Below, piece after piece: positions 12,556 through 23,015 of a DNA stretch of 64,000 nt (positions within the stretch are counted from its first letter, which is position 1; every line of letters begins with the position of its first letter). Made by a program: the position numbers and the translations under genes. The notes beneath the pieces are model-generated. The model did no database searches, was not told where the DNA came from, and saw only the letters and a program-made list of their open reading frames with translations. Source of the DNA: Nymphaea colorata (lineage: Eukaryota; Streptophyta; Magnoliopsida; Nymphaeales; Nymphaeaceae); assembly GCF_008831285.2 (NCBI RefSeq), contig NC_045149.1:7590417-7654416 (forward strand). Reading direction: 5' to 3'.

Positions 12556-15500
12556 GCCGTATCCCCGCACCCAAGTTTTTTGAAAATGATCAGTACCCGT
12601 ACCCACACCGGCACCCGTACTTGGACCAAGATGGACAGACTAGTCCTGATTAGACCTTGTAGGGTCTTAACCTACTTGTGTCTGACTTGATCTTGACAAC
12701 CTAGCTCCTAACATGGTTTCATAATTCTCATTACTACTTTATTACATCAATCACAAAGTAGCTTCGTTCCCGTTGTTGAAAAATATTACCATTCACATTC
12801 ACTTTCTCTCTCAAAACAAGTTATGACGTGTGGCCTGCAACAATAATTTTATTCTTCTCCAATCCTCACTCCTTAATGAATTGCTTTACCCTCCTCAAGA
12901 AGGTGAATTGCCAAGTTGATCTTGACATACCAAGACACCTATAGTGTCCAACTGTGGTCAGCAATCATGAAACTAAAAGCAAAAATGAGTACAGATTCAA
13001 GTACATGGAATCTGACAGTAGATTTAGCCATCTGTAATATTTTGTGGTTCTGACATTTTCACTCTTGGTTGACTAATCCAACAATTCCCGATAGGGGTTC
13101 GGGGGTGGGGGCACCAAAAAGGTACACCAAAACCCTCACAATGGTGACCATGCATCAGCAAAACAGGACTACATAGTAGATTACTTTAAGACTTTGTTTG
13201 GCATAATATGATAATATAGAATGTGATTGCAAAAAGTCACATGTAGCCAAACAAGTGCATTTTTGTGTTTCACCTCCTCTTTAGTTTATTTCAGAAAGCA
13301 TATTCAACACATAAAACAAGAAACCTTTGATCTGTGTATAAAAATAATGGGAGGCTGTACCTGCAGCAGGAGGTCCAGAGTCTGCAGGTCCTCCAGGCTC
13401 ACTTTTGCAGGCTTCACCAATTTGTATCCCACACAAGTTGCGGTTCCCAACAAACCTATTTCAGAGAAGATGATTGAATTAGAAAGTAACTGAAAAAATT
13501 TGAATTCGTGAGCTATAACCATGAAGTAAATATAAGTTCTAGTTCTGTTCTTTTGAGGCTAATGGTTGCATCTTGCTTTATTTTAGTAATTGTCCAGTTG
13601 AGGGAAAACAGAATCACTTGCTTGTAAATTGTAACAAAATCATGAATTCACTATGATGGCAAAACAAGAATAAAAGATCTCGTATATGGCATACTTATTG
13701 TTTGCAGAGGGAGATAATATAATATTGCAGATAGAATGATAAACCATAAAGGCTCAGCATAGTGACAAACAAGCTTCACATATGTTTCCAGTTTCCACAC
13801 AGTAGCTGGTAGTTGCAAAAATAAATGATCCCTTGAAAGGCTGAACAGGACCAACAAAAGAAGAAACTATCCTCCAGGAAATAAGTTTTCTAAACCCAAG
13901 TAATGTACCATTTGTTTATCCTCTCACACACATACAGAATCACAGGTACACATGGAGTCACACAACACAACATATACACACAAGCAAAAAATGTGATGCA
14001 CAAAGCAAGAGCACTAAAAAAGAAAAAAAAAAACTTGTCATGAAAATATCCACAACTTATCCTGACAATAGCTAGCCATACTTTTACAATGTATTTACCA
14101 TATATTTTATTCAGCACAGTTTCTAATAACTGAAACCTTAGGAAAGCCATGCACTGGAAGGAAAGAGATTCACGATTCTTATTCATCAATAGTAAAATCA
14201 TTATAGATTTTAATCATATATATATTATTGAAGGTAGTCCCACCAAATAAAAAGAAAAGCTACTATAGAGGCTAAAGGTACATTTTGATTCAGCTGTAGG
14301 ATGACACTTCCACTTATAAAGGAATGAAATCAATACACCCCATTGGAGAAGAAAATAACTAAAGGAGATTTTCAGCTTATCTATTTTGGATGAGTTTCTA
14401 TTTTTCTATACAAGGAGGTGGGTAATAATGAAATTACGGTCACTTTCAACTTCCATAATGAAATGGGATTGTGTGAAGGGGGACATTAAGTGAACTTGCA
14501 GGGAGAAACAAGCCATACTGAAATCCTTAACAAATAATAAGGTAATATAATGAAAAAACTATTTACTAAATAAAGACTATTATTGGCCTAAAAGAGAGGG
14601 TTTGGTCATCCGTTTAACCTAGTTGCTTCCCACAACTGGGACTTGCTATTTTTTCTTGCCAATCAAAAAATTGAAGTTTCAATCATTTCTCATAATATTA
14701 ACTTATTACTCTTTAAATAGCTTGCTTATACCTTGCAGTTTTCTAGAGTTCCATATCACCCTTCATCAAATCTCATTTGCTTGGGGCATTGAAGCTGTCC
14801 TAATTACAATGTTTCTAAGCCCCTATATAAAAAGAGAAACCCACTCAAAATAGTTGTTGCTCATTAAATCAATAATATGAAAATATTAATTAGCTATTTT
14901 CTTCTCCAATAAGGCCAAATTATTTTCATTCCTCTAAAAAAGTAAGTCTTAGGTCTTACCCCATAGCGAACCGATATGCAAATTTAGCCTAAAAAATAGT
15001 TTCTCTTTTAATAAAAAGGACATCATCATTTTGATGGCCTGTTTACTACTATAAATTTTGTTAAAAGCATACTTCAAACAGCTTTCAAATTCAAGAACCA
15101 TACCTGTAAATACTTTCCCACCCGCTAGGTGACTTTCTAATAGTCTAAGATTTTTGTTAGGTACATAACTAGATACATCCTAAAAATAGGACTAAATATT
15201 CTTGGAATACTTTAGATAATATATGCCTATTTTTTATCAATGTTTGGTATGAATTTAAAAGATTATGACAATTTTTCTTAATAATATTCTTCTATACTCT
15301 ACAAGCACTTATAGAATTAAACATTCAAGGCCTGTTACAAAAATGACATAATCAGTATGGCAGGTTCTGAATAGAACTGCAATATAAAGTTGTTTGTAGT
15401 TTTATGTTTCAAATACCAATGAATCTTTGACAATTACCTGCTTTTTACGTCCTTATCCCACTTGGAAAGTCATATTCAAATAACTGTTCCCAGACGTTAG

Positions 15501-18500
15501 CTTCTTCATTGTAGAAACTTAAATGAACTAGAAAGCTGACTAATTAGACTCATTAAGTGGGTTTATACTTTATACTATTAAGTATTACCTGCTTCTCTAT
15601 ATCATGGTCAATGGTAAGTCATCACATCCATTGAAAATGTATGAAGGAACGATCCATAGTTGAAAGCCTTTACTATCCCATGTTTGCTATGTTTTAAGGA
15701 AAAAAGGGTATAACACCTGATATGATCAACTGGAGCACGTTTCATATCCTTTACTTTTGAAAAGAAAAGGGGCTCCAGTGACCTCGCACTAATCTACATC
15801 TTCATTACCTCTTTTGGAGGGTGCAACCATGAGGTTGTACATATAGATGTGAAATCAATGGACCCCCTTTTCAAGCAATGTAATATTTCATCAATACAAC
15901 AGACAAAAAAATCCCGAGCGGACTAAAATTACTTACGATTCTTTTGCAAAATTACTGAGAACACCTCCAGCTGGAATTTTTCCCACCAAAAAGTTGGTCG
16001 AGAGGTTGCTGCAAGAAATTCACCAGATAGAAAGACATATAAGATTACCACTAAATGGAGTGCGAATGGACTGTTAGAAAGGTACTTACAGCTTTGAAAG
16101 TTTTGCTAAGTTTTCAAGTGATGTAGGAATAGATCCACCAAGACTGTTGCTTGAGATATCTCTGGAATCAGAAAAACAGAAATTAGAAAATAATGGAAAT
16201 CATTCAACTTAGCAATCTCTCCATATGGTTCTGAAAAGAAAGAATAAGAGTTTCATTGTACTCTTGTGTGTCCAAACCTAGAAGTTCAGATATCTGGATT
16301 GTATGGAAGAAGCTTCTACTAGATTGAGATGAATGGTAATCTAAGTAAAAACAAAGAAATGAACATATTCTTCTTAGACAAGCAGTACAAGATATCTCAA
16401 CTCAACTCACAGAGTTTCTAGGTTCAGAAGGCTTCCAAGTTCAGGTGGGATTGATCCACTCAAGAAGTTGGCTTGCAAATGCCTTGCAAATTGCAAAAAA
16501 CAAAAGATAAAGAGATAATGATTAACCAGAGAATATTGAATCTAACATGCCACAAAATAAAATATGGATACATGGCGGGGACCACATTCTAGAATTATAC
16601 TAAAGAAACTTAATTAAGAGACAGTTTACACGCTCCACTAGCAAAATTTAACCAACATTATCAGGCTATATATGCCAAGCACACAAAAGCATTTCATGGT
16701 TTCTTTTATTCATCTCCCAGAACTATGTGCTCTTTAACAATTACCACAACATGTAGTCAAAGAAATCTCAGTAGTGCCAGTCTTAGAGCTGCGTTCAGCA
16801 GCTACAGCAGCAGATAGGAAATGTGTTTAGCAGCACAACTCATTTGCACTTCCGGTTTAAGGAAATCAGTATGCTTAATGATGCTACACAGACAGATAAT
16901 GCTTACTGAAAGATTGCTACCTAATGAAATCTCTCCAAGAAAAAGCTTAAACAGCAAAGGAGTCGTGTGGCTGTTGGTAAGAGTATTCCAGGTTCATCCC
17001 CATAGTTGGCCAGCTCTTGTCTATTTCGTAGAGGGTGTGACAACATTTATTATTTTGTCGATTATCAGGAACTTGGTTGAGCTATGTGTCTGTATTTGGA
17101 TACAACACATTATCACAAACTACAATTGAAGGCTAATGTTGTGGTTACAGATAACCACTTGCAAGGAATCCAAAGTTATGTAGATTTAAAACTATGTCAC
17201 TTGAACATGACTAAAAGGCAGCTCCACCTGTGCTGACACTTCGAGACACAGGTGTGGACATGGGACGCAGTGAAAGACGTGCCAGATGGGGTCAATGCAC
17301 CTTGTGCCATTTCGTCTGGTTTAAAACTTAAGGAACTTTCACAGGGACCAATTTTGTTTTTGTTTTTCTTTTTTTTTCACAAGTTTTCCTTAGGGCAGCA
17401 ACTCAGAAGAATCAATTGTCCATGTCCCAGCACCCAAGCTTTTTGAAATTGTTTAGCACCCATACCCATGTGACATAGATAAAAAATTGGAGATCTATTT
17501 TTGGGTTCACCAATTTCATCAACTGAATAATATATGATCCAACAAATTCAGTATTTAAAACAAAATAAAAACAAGCTAGAAATGCAATAACAAGATAACG
17601 GTAACTATGTGAAAAAGCATATGGAATTCCCACTGGGAAATATGTCACATTGTAATGTGGTTGTCAAAAGAAGACAAGTATGAAAACAATGATAAAGCAA
17701 TACAAAAAGGTTCACGTAATTTGAAAAGGATAAGAACCACATTCTAATAAGCAGTGTTATAGTATCTAGCGAGACATAACATAATTATGGGGAAAATTGA
17801 TAATATACAACCCTTTTTCAATAGAAGGTACTTGAGACTTTTTCTTATTTGGTTTTAGAAAGCCCCTTTCCCTCACTTCTAAACACTCTTAAATAGTTGA
17901 GTGAAGAGAAGCATTTATCTGTTTAAGAGAGAAAACATCGATCTGAAGGAAGACTTGTGCATGAGAGACCAATCTTCGGTTGAAAAAAGAGGGTTTCCAA
18001 TTTCTTTAACGAAAGGTATAAAATCTATGACTTTCACTTGTAGATTTCTGTTGATTGGTGAAGATTAGTGTAGATTTCTATTTTTTTTTTTAAGATTTCC
18101 ATAGGTTTCTATAATTTGTTGAAGATGTAGCTTCAAAAAATCCCACATGACAATGATGCATGGGGGTAAAGAAAATGATTGATTGAGAACCATTTGCAAA
18201 TGAATGATGAGTAGATGATATTTGATTTTTTCATTGATAACTGTATTAAATAACCAGTGTGATGTACAAGAGTTTAAACTTTAAACTCATTTCTTAATGT
18301 GTTATTAGTTAAGAGTTTAAGACAATATGATCATGTTATGTTAAATTGGTGAAGGTTCACACGTATAAAACTATATTTATGTGTGACATGTTTTTTATAG
18401 AGAACATATTTTTCTTGACTATTTTATTTTTCCTTATTTTTTCTGTTTATTTATTTATTTTATTTTTAACCTTAAAAAATAACTTGATGATATATTTACG

Positions 18501-21500
18501 ACATGTTACAAAGCTTTACAATGTGGTGCAACCCAACCAATACGAGTTCAGATATGCGCTTTACAACATTGCTAATAAGGTCATGAAATTGGCCACAGAG
18601 GCACAGACAAATGTTACTTATCATAAGTACAGATCCACAACAACAAGATGCACAGTGATGTACATGCACACGTATTATGTACATATATACATGAAAGTGC
18701 ACAGGAATGCCTATAAGACAATTGTATTGTGGACCCAAAAACAATCTATCCTAATATGGGGGGAAATTTTTCCACTTGCAGGAGCCAGATATGCTTCAGT
18801 GTCTATAGACACAAAACATCACCTTTAATGATCAAGCAGCTGGGCGAAAAAAATATGCAAAAAGGTTGAGAATATGAAGAGCTTATTGGGAACAAGCTTG
18901 TTGCATGAAAGGAACAATCATATCAGATATCAAAGCAGTGCATCATTAACTGGGAAAAGAATCCAACATTTGTCAAACACTTACATAGCTTTTAACTCAG
19001 TGCAGTTCCCTAATTCTGAAGGAATTGCTCCATAGAAATTGTTGTCATGTAGAGCTCTGGAACATGGAAGCATCCAAACTGATGTTAATGAAATCCAGTT
19101 GAAAAATAGAGTTTAAACTTTCAAGTTATAACTACATCTTACATGAAGAAATATATAAGCAAATAATTTGTCAAAATTGAAAAAACATGTGAAATGTTTA
19201 ACAGGAGACTCACAGAATGACAACTGCACCTAGGAATGCACTTCCTACACACAACAATAGACACTATTTGGTGGGCTCAAGCAATGTTATCACCTAAGTC
19301 ACATGGGTGCGGGTGCGATACGGGTGCGGATACGGGGATACAGGTACGGACACGGCAATGTTCACAATTCACGGATACGCGGATACGGCAAATATAATAT
19401 TATCAAAAATTATAAATTGAAAAAAAAAACATTAAATTAATAGTTCTCTTAAAGTCACAAACAAAACATTGTTTATCAATATCATCATTCTAGTCATTTA
19501 TCAGAAAAACAGAAAAGAAAAACCCCCCAAAGAGAAAGGGAGAAGAACTCAACTTTAACTTAAAATCTGTTTTTTTTTTTTTGGATCGGGTCTGATTCAG
19601 ACCCGACCCAAAACGTATCCATGACGTATCCGCACCTGTATCCCCGTATTGACACGGATACTTGGGCCAAATAGGCGTATCCGTGTGACTTAGGTTATCA
19701 CTTATCAGAATCGACTGATTCTATTTGATGGCCAATTAAAGAGTACTATATGTCAGTTTTTAGCTATTTAAAATTTTATTCCATTTACTTTTCCAAAAAT
19801 TAAAATTTTTAAATAATTTCTATTGATTCATGAATCATGACTTTCAGCTGATTCACTGAATCAGCAGCTTTTCTTATTTGATTCACGAACTGACTTTTAC
19901 AGCATTGGTCTTAAGTTCTGTTTTTCAAACTTCTAACCATATAGATGGATGAGGAATGTTTAGAAAGGTACGAATAAAAAAAATTCATGCGGTTTTGATA
20001 TCTAGATTGGATTCTGTGAGTAAAAGCATCTAAGGTCATTAATCTTAAACCCTTATAAAATCTCATCTACGCTTATTAGTCAAAAGCACTAGCTGGGCCT
20101 AGGCAGTGGACTTTCAAAAAACCCTAAGCAGCACCAAGATGGAAAGTAGGCTAAATGAAACTGCATAGTCACAAAAAACACGTTTTTTTTCGAAAAAACG
20201 CGATAAATTAAATGGTAAAAGTAAAACTTTAAAAGAACGCGTTTTTTCACTTTTCTCATTTTTTTCCGTTTTTTTTAATGCCAAACAGTTTTTTTTTCTA
20301 TTTTTTATTTGTTGTAAATCTACTTGTCTTGTGATGTTTGTGTTATTATTTTCCCATTTATTTTATTTTCCCTTTTTTTTAGTTTTTCAAAATTTTAAAA
20401 AATTTACCATATTTTTCTCTTTTTTTTTTTCCTTTTTTTCAAGCTCACCATATTATACCCGAGAAAAACATTGCCATTTAAAACAACAAGACGTTATTTG
20501 TGACTGTGAATGAAAGAAAAAGAGGAAGAGAAGAACAAGAACAACAAGAATGAGAAGAACATGAAGCGAAAAGGGAAAAACAAGAACAAAAAGACTAAAG
20601 AAAGGTGACAGTAGAAGGAAAAAATCAAAAGAAGAAAAGGAATTTTAAGTTCCTTTTTTAACCTGAGTGGGTAGGTGACCCAGCCTAGTAAAAAAGGGCG
20701 GTCTCCTAGGGCCCAGCACACTTCTGACTACCAAGGATCTTCATCTACCTAGCAATCAATCTTTTCATGGTTTTATAAATCCTACATTTTTTAACATTCT
20801 GCATTCATTCATATAGTTGCATTTGTGAAGAACAAATTAAATTGCTGAAAAAAGTGATACGATTCAGAAGGCCACATAAAATAGATGCCATATATAAATA
20901 AATAAATAAATATATATATATATGAAAGTTGGTAAATATCAGACCACTTGGGTAAGGGACAAACCAGACCCATTAAAATTAATTACTAAAGGTATTCTTT
21001 CTCCAATCTAAGCTTATAGATATGATCTTAAGGTGAGAAAGAACTATTAAGTCAGTAATTTTTCTACTTTAAAAATCTTCTTTTAATAATAAAAAAATGA
21101 ACATCTCTTATAACAGCAAAAACTTGAACTTAGAAAGTTCAATTTAAAAAAAATATAACTTGAACTAAAATATGATTTATATTAAACACATTAGGAGGTT
21201 CGTATTATGTTTAAAACACTTTTTGACACAAATTTGAGGGCACTGGCTTTTGCCCCTTACCCAAATGATCTGGTACATATATATGTATATATGTATATAT
21301 ATATATATATATAAAGAGAGAAAGAGAGAGAGATCAGCTAAGAGAACATACAGATATTGTAAGTGCTTAAGCTTCCCAAGTTCAGGTGAAATGTAGCCAC
21401 TTAATCTGTGATATGGAAGGCGCCTGAAAAGGAAGAAAAAGGCTATCAGAACCTTTGACAAAGAAGCTTGATCAGATTTGATGGACCCCAAAAAGAAAAA

Positions 21501-23015
21501 TGAACAACTAAGTGTTACAATAAATTAAAATTAAGAAGGTATACGCATGTGCATTGTGCAGCATTCCGCCTTGGCCACCGTGCAGCCTCGGACACCTGTG
21601 CTGTGGTGCACGGAGCCAGGCTGCCTCAGCTACGCTTGGCGGGCCTCGGAATGCAAGTTGAAGAGTGGAAATTTTTTATATACATATGGTAATAGTTTCA
21701 TCCATATGATCATTGAATGCCTTTAAGCAACTTATACAGCCTTAAAACAGAACAGATACATGCAAGTGATGTTGTTAAGCCAGTTTTTGAATCAATTAAT
21801 CAAATAGGTTTCCAAAAAGACTCACGCAATCAGCTGAATTGAGTCCGAATTGGAATACTTTCTGACTCAGACCAAACTAAAATTTGTAATCTTAGTTTAA
21901 ACATCAAAGATTAAAAATAATAAAAAATAAGAAATTTTTAAAAGTTTAAAATTCAATAAAAAACATTAAAGAATTCCACAACACCATTGAATCTGACAGT
22001 GTAGCTAAGCAAAAAGTTACCAACTCGATTCAGTGGGCCAATTGAAACTATTTTAACACAGAAGCAAGTCAATAAGCTGAAAATCACAAACATACACATG
22101 ATAATCTTGTCATCCTTATAACCTTTGAATGTCTTTTAGGTAACTCCACAGGAGATAATGTTATTGAAATTTGAATTCAACACAGCCAATGATGGTTGAA
22201 CTCATAATCTAACTAATATTTAATGGATCACATGGCCAACTGATTATAGCTTTAAAAATTAAAGGTGCAGGTATGGAAACAGCCTATATATATATATATA
22301 TATATATTCCCTCCTCACCGTGCCTGCACCTTGCACTTGTGTGATGTAGCCTTAAAAGTTTAAGGACCTTTGAAGGCTTTAATGCAATTCCACAGTCCAT
22401 ATTGAATATATGGAAGGTGGATGCAGGTACTTCACCACTTGATTGGGTGATTGTGAATGATTTCAATAATGCTGACATCAAAATACAAGTTCACCATCTG
22501 CAAATGACCATATCAAAAGCCAAACCTTGTAATCTGTGTACAATATAATATAGATTTAATGCTGTGACAAAGTGTTCATGCTACCTAAGAATGGTAGCAA
22601 AATCTTTAGCATAGAAACCTATAAGAAATGGTAGCAAAATCTTTAGCGATAGAAATCTATAGACTATAAGGCAAAAGCATGAACAAGATGAAAAGGCATT
22701 TCAACTTACAAGGACATCACATTCTTGGTTGAGTCACATTTAACACCTTTCCATCCACAAGGATCAGGATCCTCTTCGTTCCATTGCAAGAAAATGCCAT
22801 CAGGCGCGATGACTGCAGTTTTAAATGCAAGGAGAGCCAGACCTGAAAGTTACAATGTTCAGCAACCTTACTACAAATACAAACATCAGTTGATCATCTC
22901 TGAAGTGCAGGCACAAGAAAAAGGCATGTGACCAACCATCAGGATTAATTGTGTTGGCCTTTTGCATCAGGATACAAGCCAATAGGGGAAGCAGAATTAG
23001 CTCTGGGCACTTCAT
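2340..23015 (-). CDS. FEI1: FEI1/FEI2-type LRR receptor-like kinase, 13 exons, complete
   Basis: Plasma-membrane LRR receptor kinase; Arabidopsis FEI1/FEI2 promote cell-wall (cellulose) synthesis and anisotropic growth with SOS5 and ACC synthase. Exons, 5' to 3': 23015-22937, 22842-22710, 21423-21352, 19056-18985, 16482-16411, 16161-16090, 16008-15937, 13455-13361, 6855-6688, 6580-6248, 4634-4389, 3334-3201, 2552-2340 (stop TAA). All joins use GT-AG and stay in frame, giving 586 aa; Arabidopsis FEI1 is about 591. Seen: signal peptide ~1-20; LRR N-cap with DPDPC-x-W; five 24-residue LRRs, each on a 72-nt phase-2 exon; NLCG cap; membrane helix ~237-261; P-loop GSGGFG 310-315; K331; HRD 424-426; DFG 444-446; APE ending E472; C-terminus [12 protein letters not shown]. 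All catalytic residues are present. Introns are large (intron 8 about 6.5 kb) and transposon-filled. FEI1 and FEI2 arose by a later duplication, so this is best called their co-orthologue. Confidence 0.95.
4635..6247 (-). other. FEI intron 10
   Basis: A 1.6-kb intron with consensus GT-AG ends. It holds AT-rich unique sequence, including two imperfect copies of a phrase around 5580-5860 and 5880-6170 (fluid repeats of wording such as AGAATGAACAT and CATAATTG), suggesting a small internal duplication. No gene or structured element was recognised. Confidence 0.5.
7257..7350. repeat. (AT)n/(AC)n/(TATG)n compound microsatellite
   Basis: Alternating AT from 7257 to 7298, then CA repeats, a second AT run and TATT/TATG repeats to about 7350. 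It lies in FEI intron 8. Very long AT runs like this are hypervariable and can extrude cruciforms. Confidence 0.9.
8644..8740 (+). mobile_element. Isolated hAT terminal fragment
   Basis: CTAAGTCACATGGGTAC at 8644-8660 equals the outer TIR of the MITE at 19294 and nearly that of the larger element at 8966. It is followed by several GGGTAC/GTACCC words. No opposite end was found, so it is probably a truncated relative lying just outside the bigger element. Confidence 0.5.
9248..11494 (-). pseudogene. hAT transposase pseudogene (BED finger, DUF659, hAT C-terminal dimerisation)
   Basis: Would have cut and pasted the surrounding element. Likely start ATG at 11494 (MADKGKEMM...); BED-type zinc finger near 11270-11370 (C-x2-C, then H and C ligands); open frame 11072-9502; intron 9390-9501; last exon 9389-9248 ending TGA, which restores the usual acidic tail. 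Counting from the methionine at 11072: D85 (SDGWTD), D146 (TDNA), CxxH at 172-175, RW 363-364, E481 (CCERNWS) and the dimerisation segment after it are all intact. Lesions: a frameshift near 11378 just after the WRYVK motif, an in-frame TAG at 11195-11193 and an in-frame TAA at 11126-11124. No full-length product can be made; a product starting at 11072 would lack the BED domain but keep the catalytic region. Confidence 0.88.
12361..12480. repeat. GTACCCGTACC subterminal repeats with perfect palindrome
   Basis: Subterminal zone of the hAT element. The arms CGTTGACCGTACC (12363-12375) and GGTACGGTCAACG (12377-12389) are perfect inverses around a single base. Downstream are four or more tandem CCCGTA units and a CGGTACCG core. 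hAT transposases bind short subterminal repeats, so these are plausible binding sites. Confidence 0.7.
13456..15936 (-). other. FEI intron 7
   Basis: A 2.5-kb AT-rich intron between the last LRR exon and the NLCG-cap exon, with GT-AG ends. No ORF of interest and no recognisable element; only short A/T tracts, such as 14020-14032. Confidence 0.6.
17425..17478. mobile_element. hAT terminal remnant, same family as 8966-12630
   Basis: Read on the minus strand from 17478 this begins CTATGTCACATGGGTATGGG and continues with an AAAAAGCTTGGGTGC block, in the same order as the left end of the hAT element. A weak partner may lie at 17241-17290, where GACACAGGTGTGGACATGGG resembles the inner sequence of the 19294 MITE. 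The copy is therefore likely an internally deleted, heavily mutated element of about 250 bp in FEI intron 4. Confidence 0.55.
19294..19693. mobile_element. Non-autonomous hAT MITE with perfect 8-bp target duplication
   Basis: A 400-bp element in FEI intron 3. Its ends are CTAAGTCACATGGGTGCG and, in reverse complement, CTAAGTCACACGGATACG. It is flanked by identical 8-bp repeats GTTATCAC at 19286-19293 and 19694-19701, the length made by hAT transposases. The subterminal zone has GGATACGG/GGGTGCGG repeats; the centre is AT-rich with no ORF. The shared TIR indicates it was moved by the family of the transposase pseudogene at 9248-11494. Confidence 0.88.
20164..20508 (+). mobile_element. MITE (CATAGTCACAAA family), copy 1
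   Basis: About 345 bp in FEI intron 3. The left end is CATAGTCACAAAAAACACG; the right end in reverse complement is CACAGTCACAAATAACGTC. Flanking repeats are imperfect (AATGAAAC at 20154-20161, AATGAAAG at 20509-20516). The interior is T-rich with TTTCGAAAAAACGCG fold-back words near the left end. It matches the inverted copy at 58452-58809 along most of its length. Confidence 0.75.
21255..21340. repeat. (TA)n then (GA)n microsatellite
   Basis: TATATG/TATA run from about 21276 to 21314 followed by GAGAGA to 21333, ending only some 20 bp from FEI exon 3 (21352-21423). On the transcript strand it forms a CT tract followed by TA, just inside intron 3 after the donor site. Confidence 0.8.
21561..21654. 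other. GC-rich nested inverted repeat (fold-back)
   Basis: A GC-rich island in an AT-rich intron. The outer arms GCATTCCG (21561-21568) and CGGAATGC (21647-21654) are perfect inverses, as are the inner arms GCAGCCT (21582-21588) and AGGCTGC (21618-21624). CGGACACC and GGTGCACGG extend the inner stem imperfectly. It could be a small fold-back transposon or a structured RNA segment; no ORF. Confidence 0.5.

Larger units (their letters stand above)
8966..12630 (-). mobile_element. hAT-superfamily DNA transposon, degenerate, in FEI intron 8
   Basis: The two ends are inverted copies of the same GTACGGGT-rich sequence. The left end (8966-9065) reads CTATGTCACATGGGTACGGG followed by ACGGGTGCCGG, an AAAAAACTTG block and a CGGGGGTACGG block. 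The right end read in reverse from about 12630 repeats the ACGGGTGCCGG, AAAAAACTTG and CGGGGATACGG blocks in the same order. The outermost ~15 bp of the right end no longer match, and I find no target-site duplication, so the right terminus is mutated or lost. Between the ends lies a broken BED/DUF659/hAT transposase gene on the minus strand and a long subterminal zone of GTACCCGTACCC repeats (12360-12480). The outer TIR is shared with the MITE at 19294-19693 and the remnant ending at 17478. Confidence 0.8.

Noticed and set aside
8966-12630. 8-bp target duplication for the large hAT element
   Set aside because: TTTGATAC and ATGGACAG at the assumed ends do not match; the right end is probably lost.
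18346-18828. 160-codon open frame on the plus strand
   Set aside because: Lies inside FEI intron 4 on the opposite strand, is very Phe/Leu/Ile/Tyr-rich as expected from AT-rich DNA, and has no motif or splice partner.
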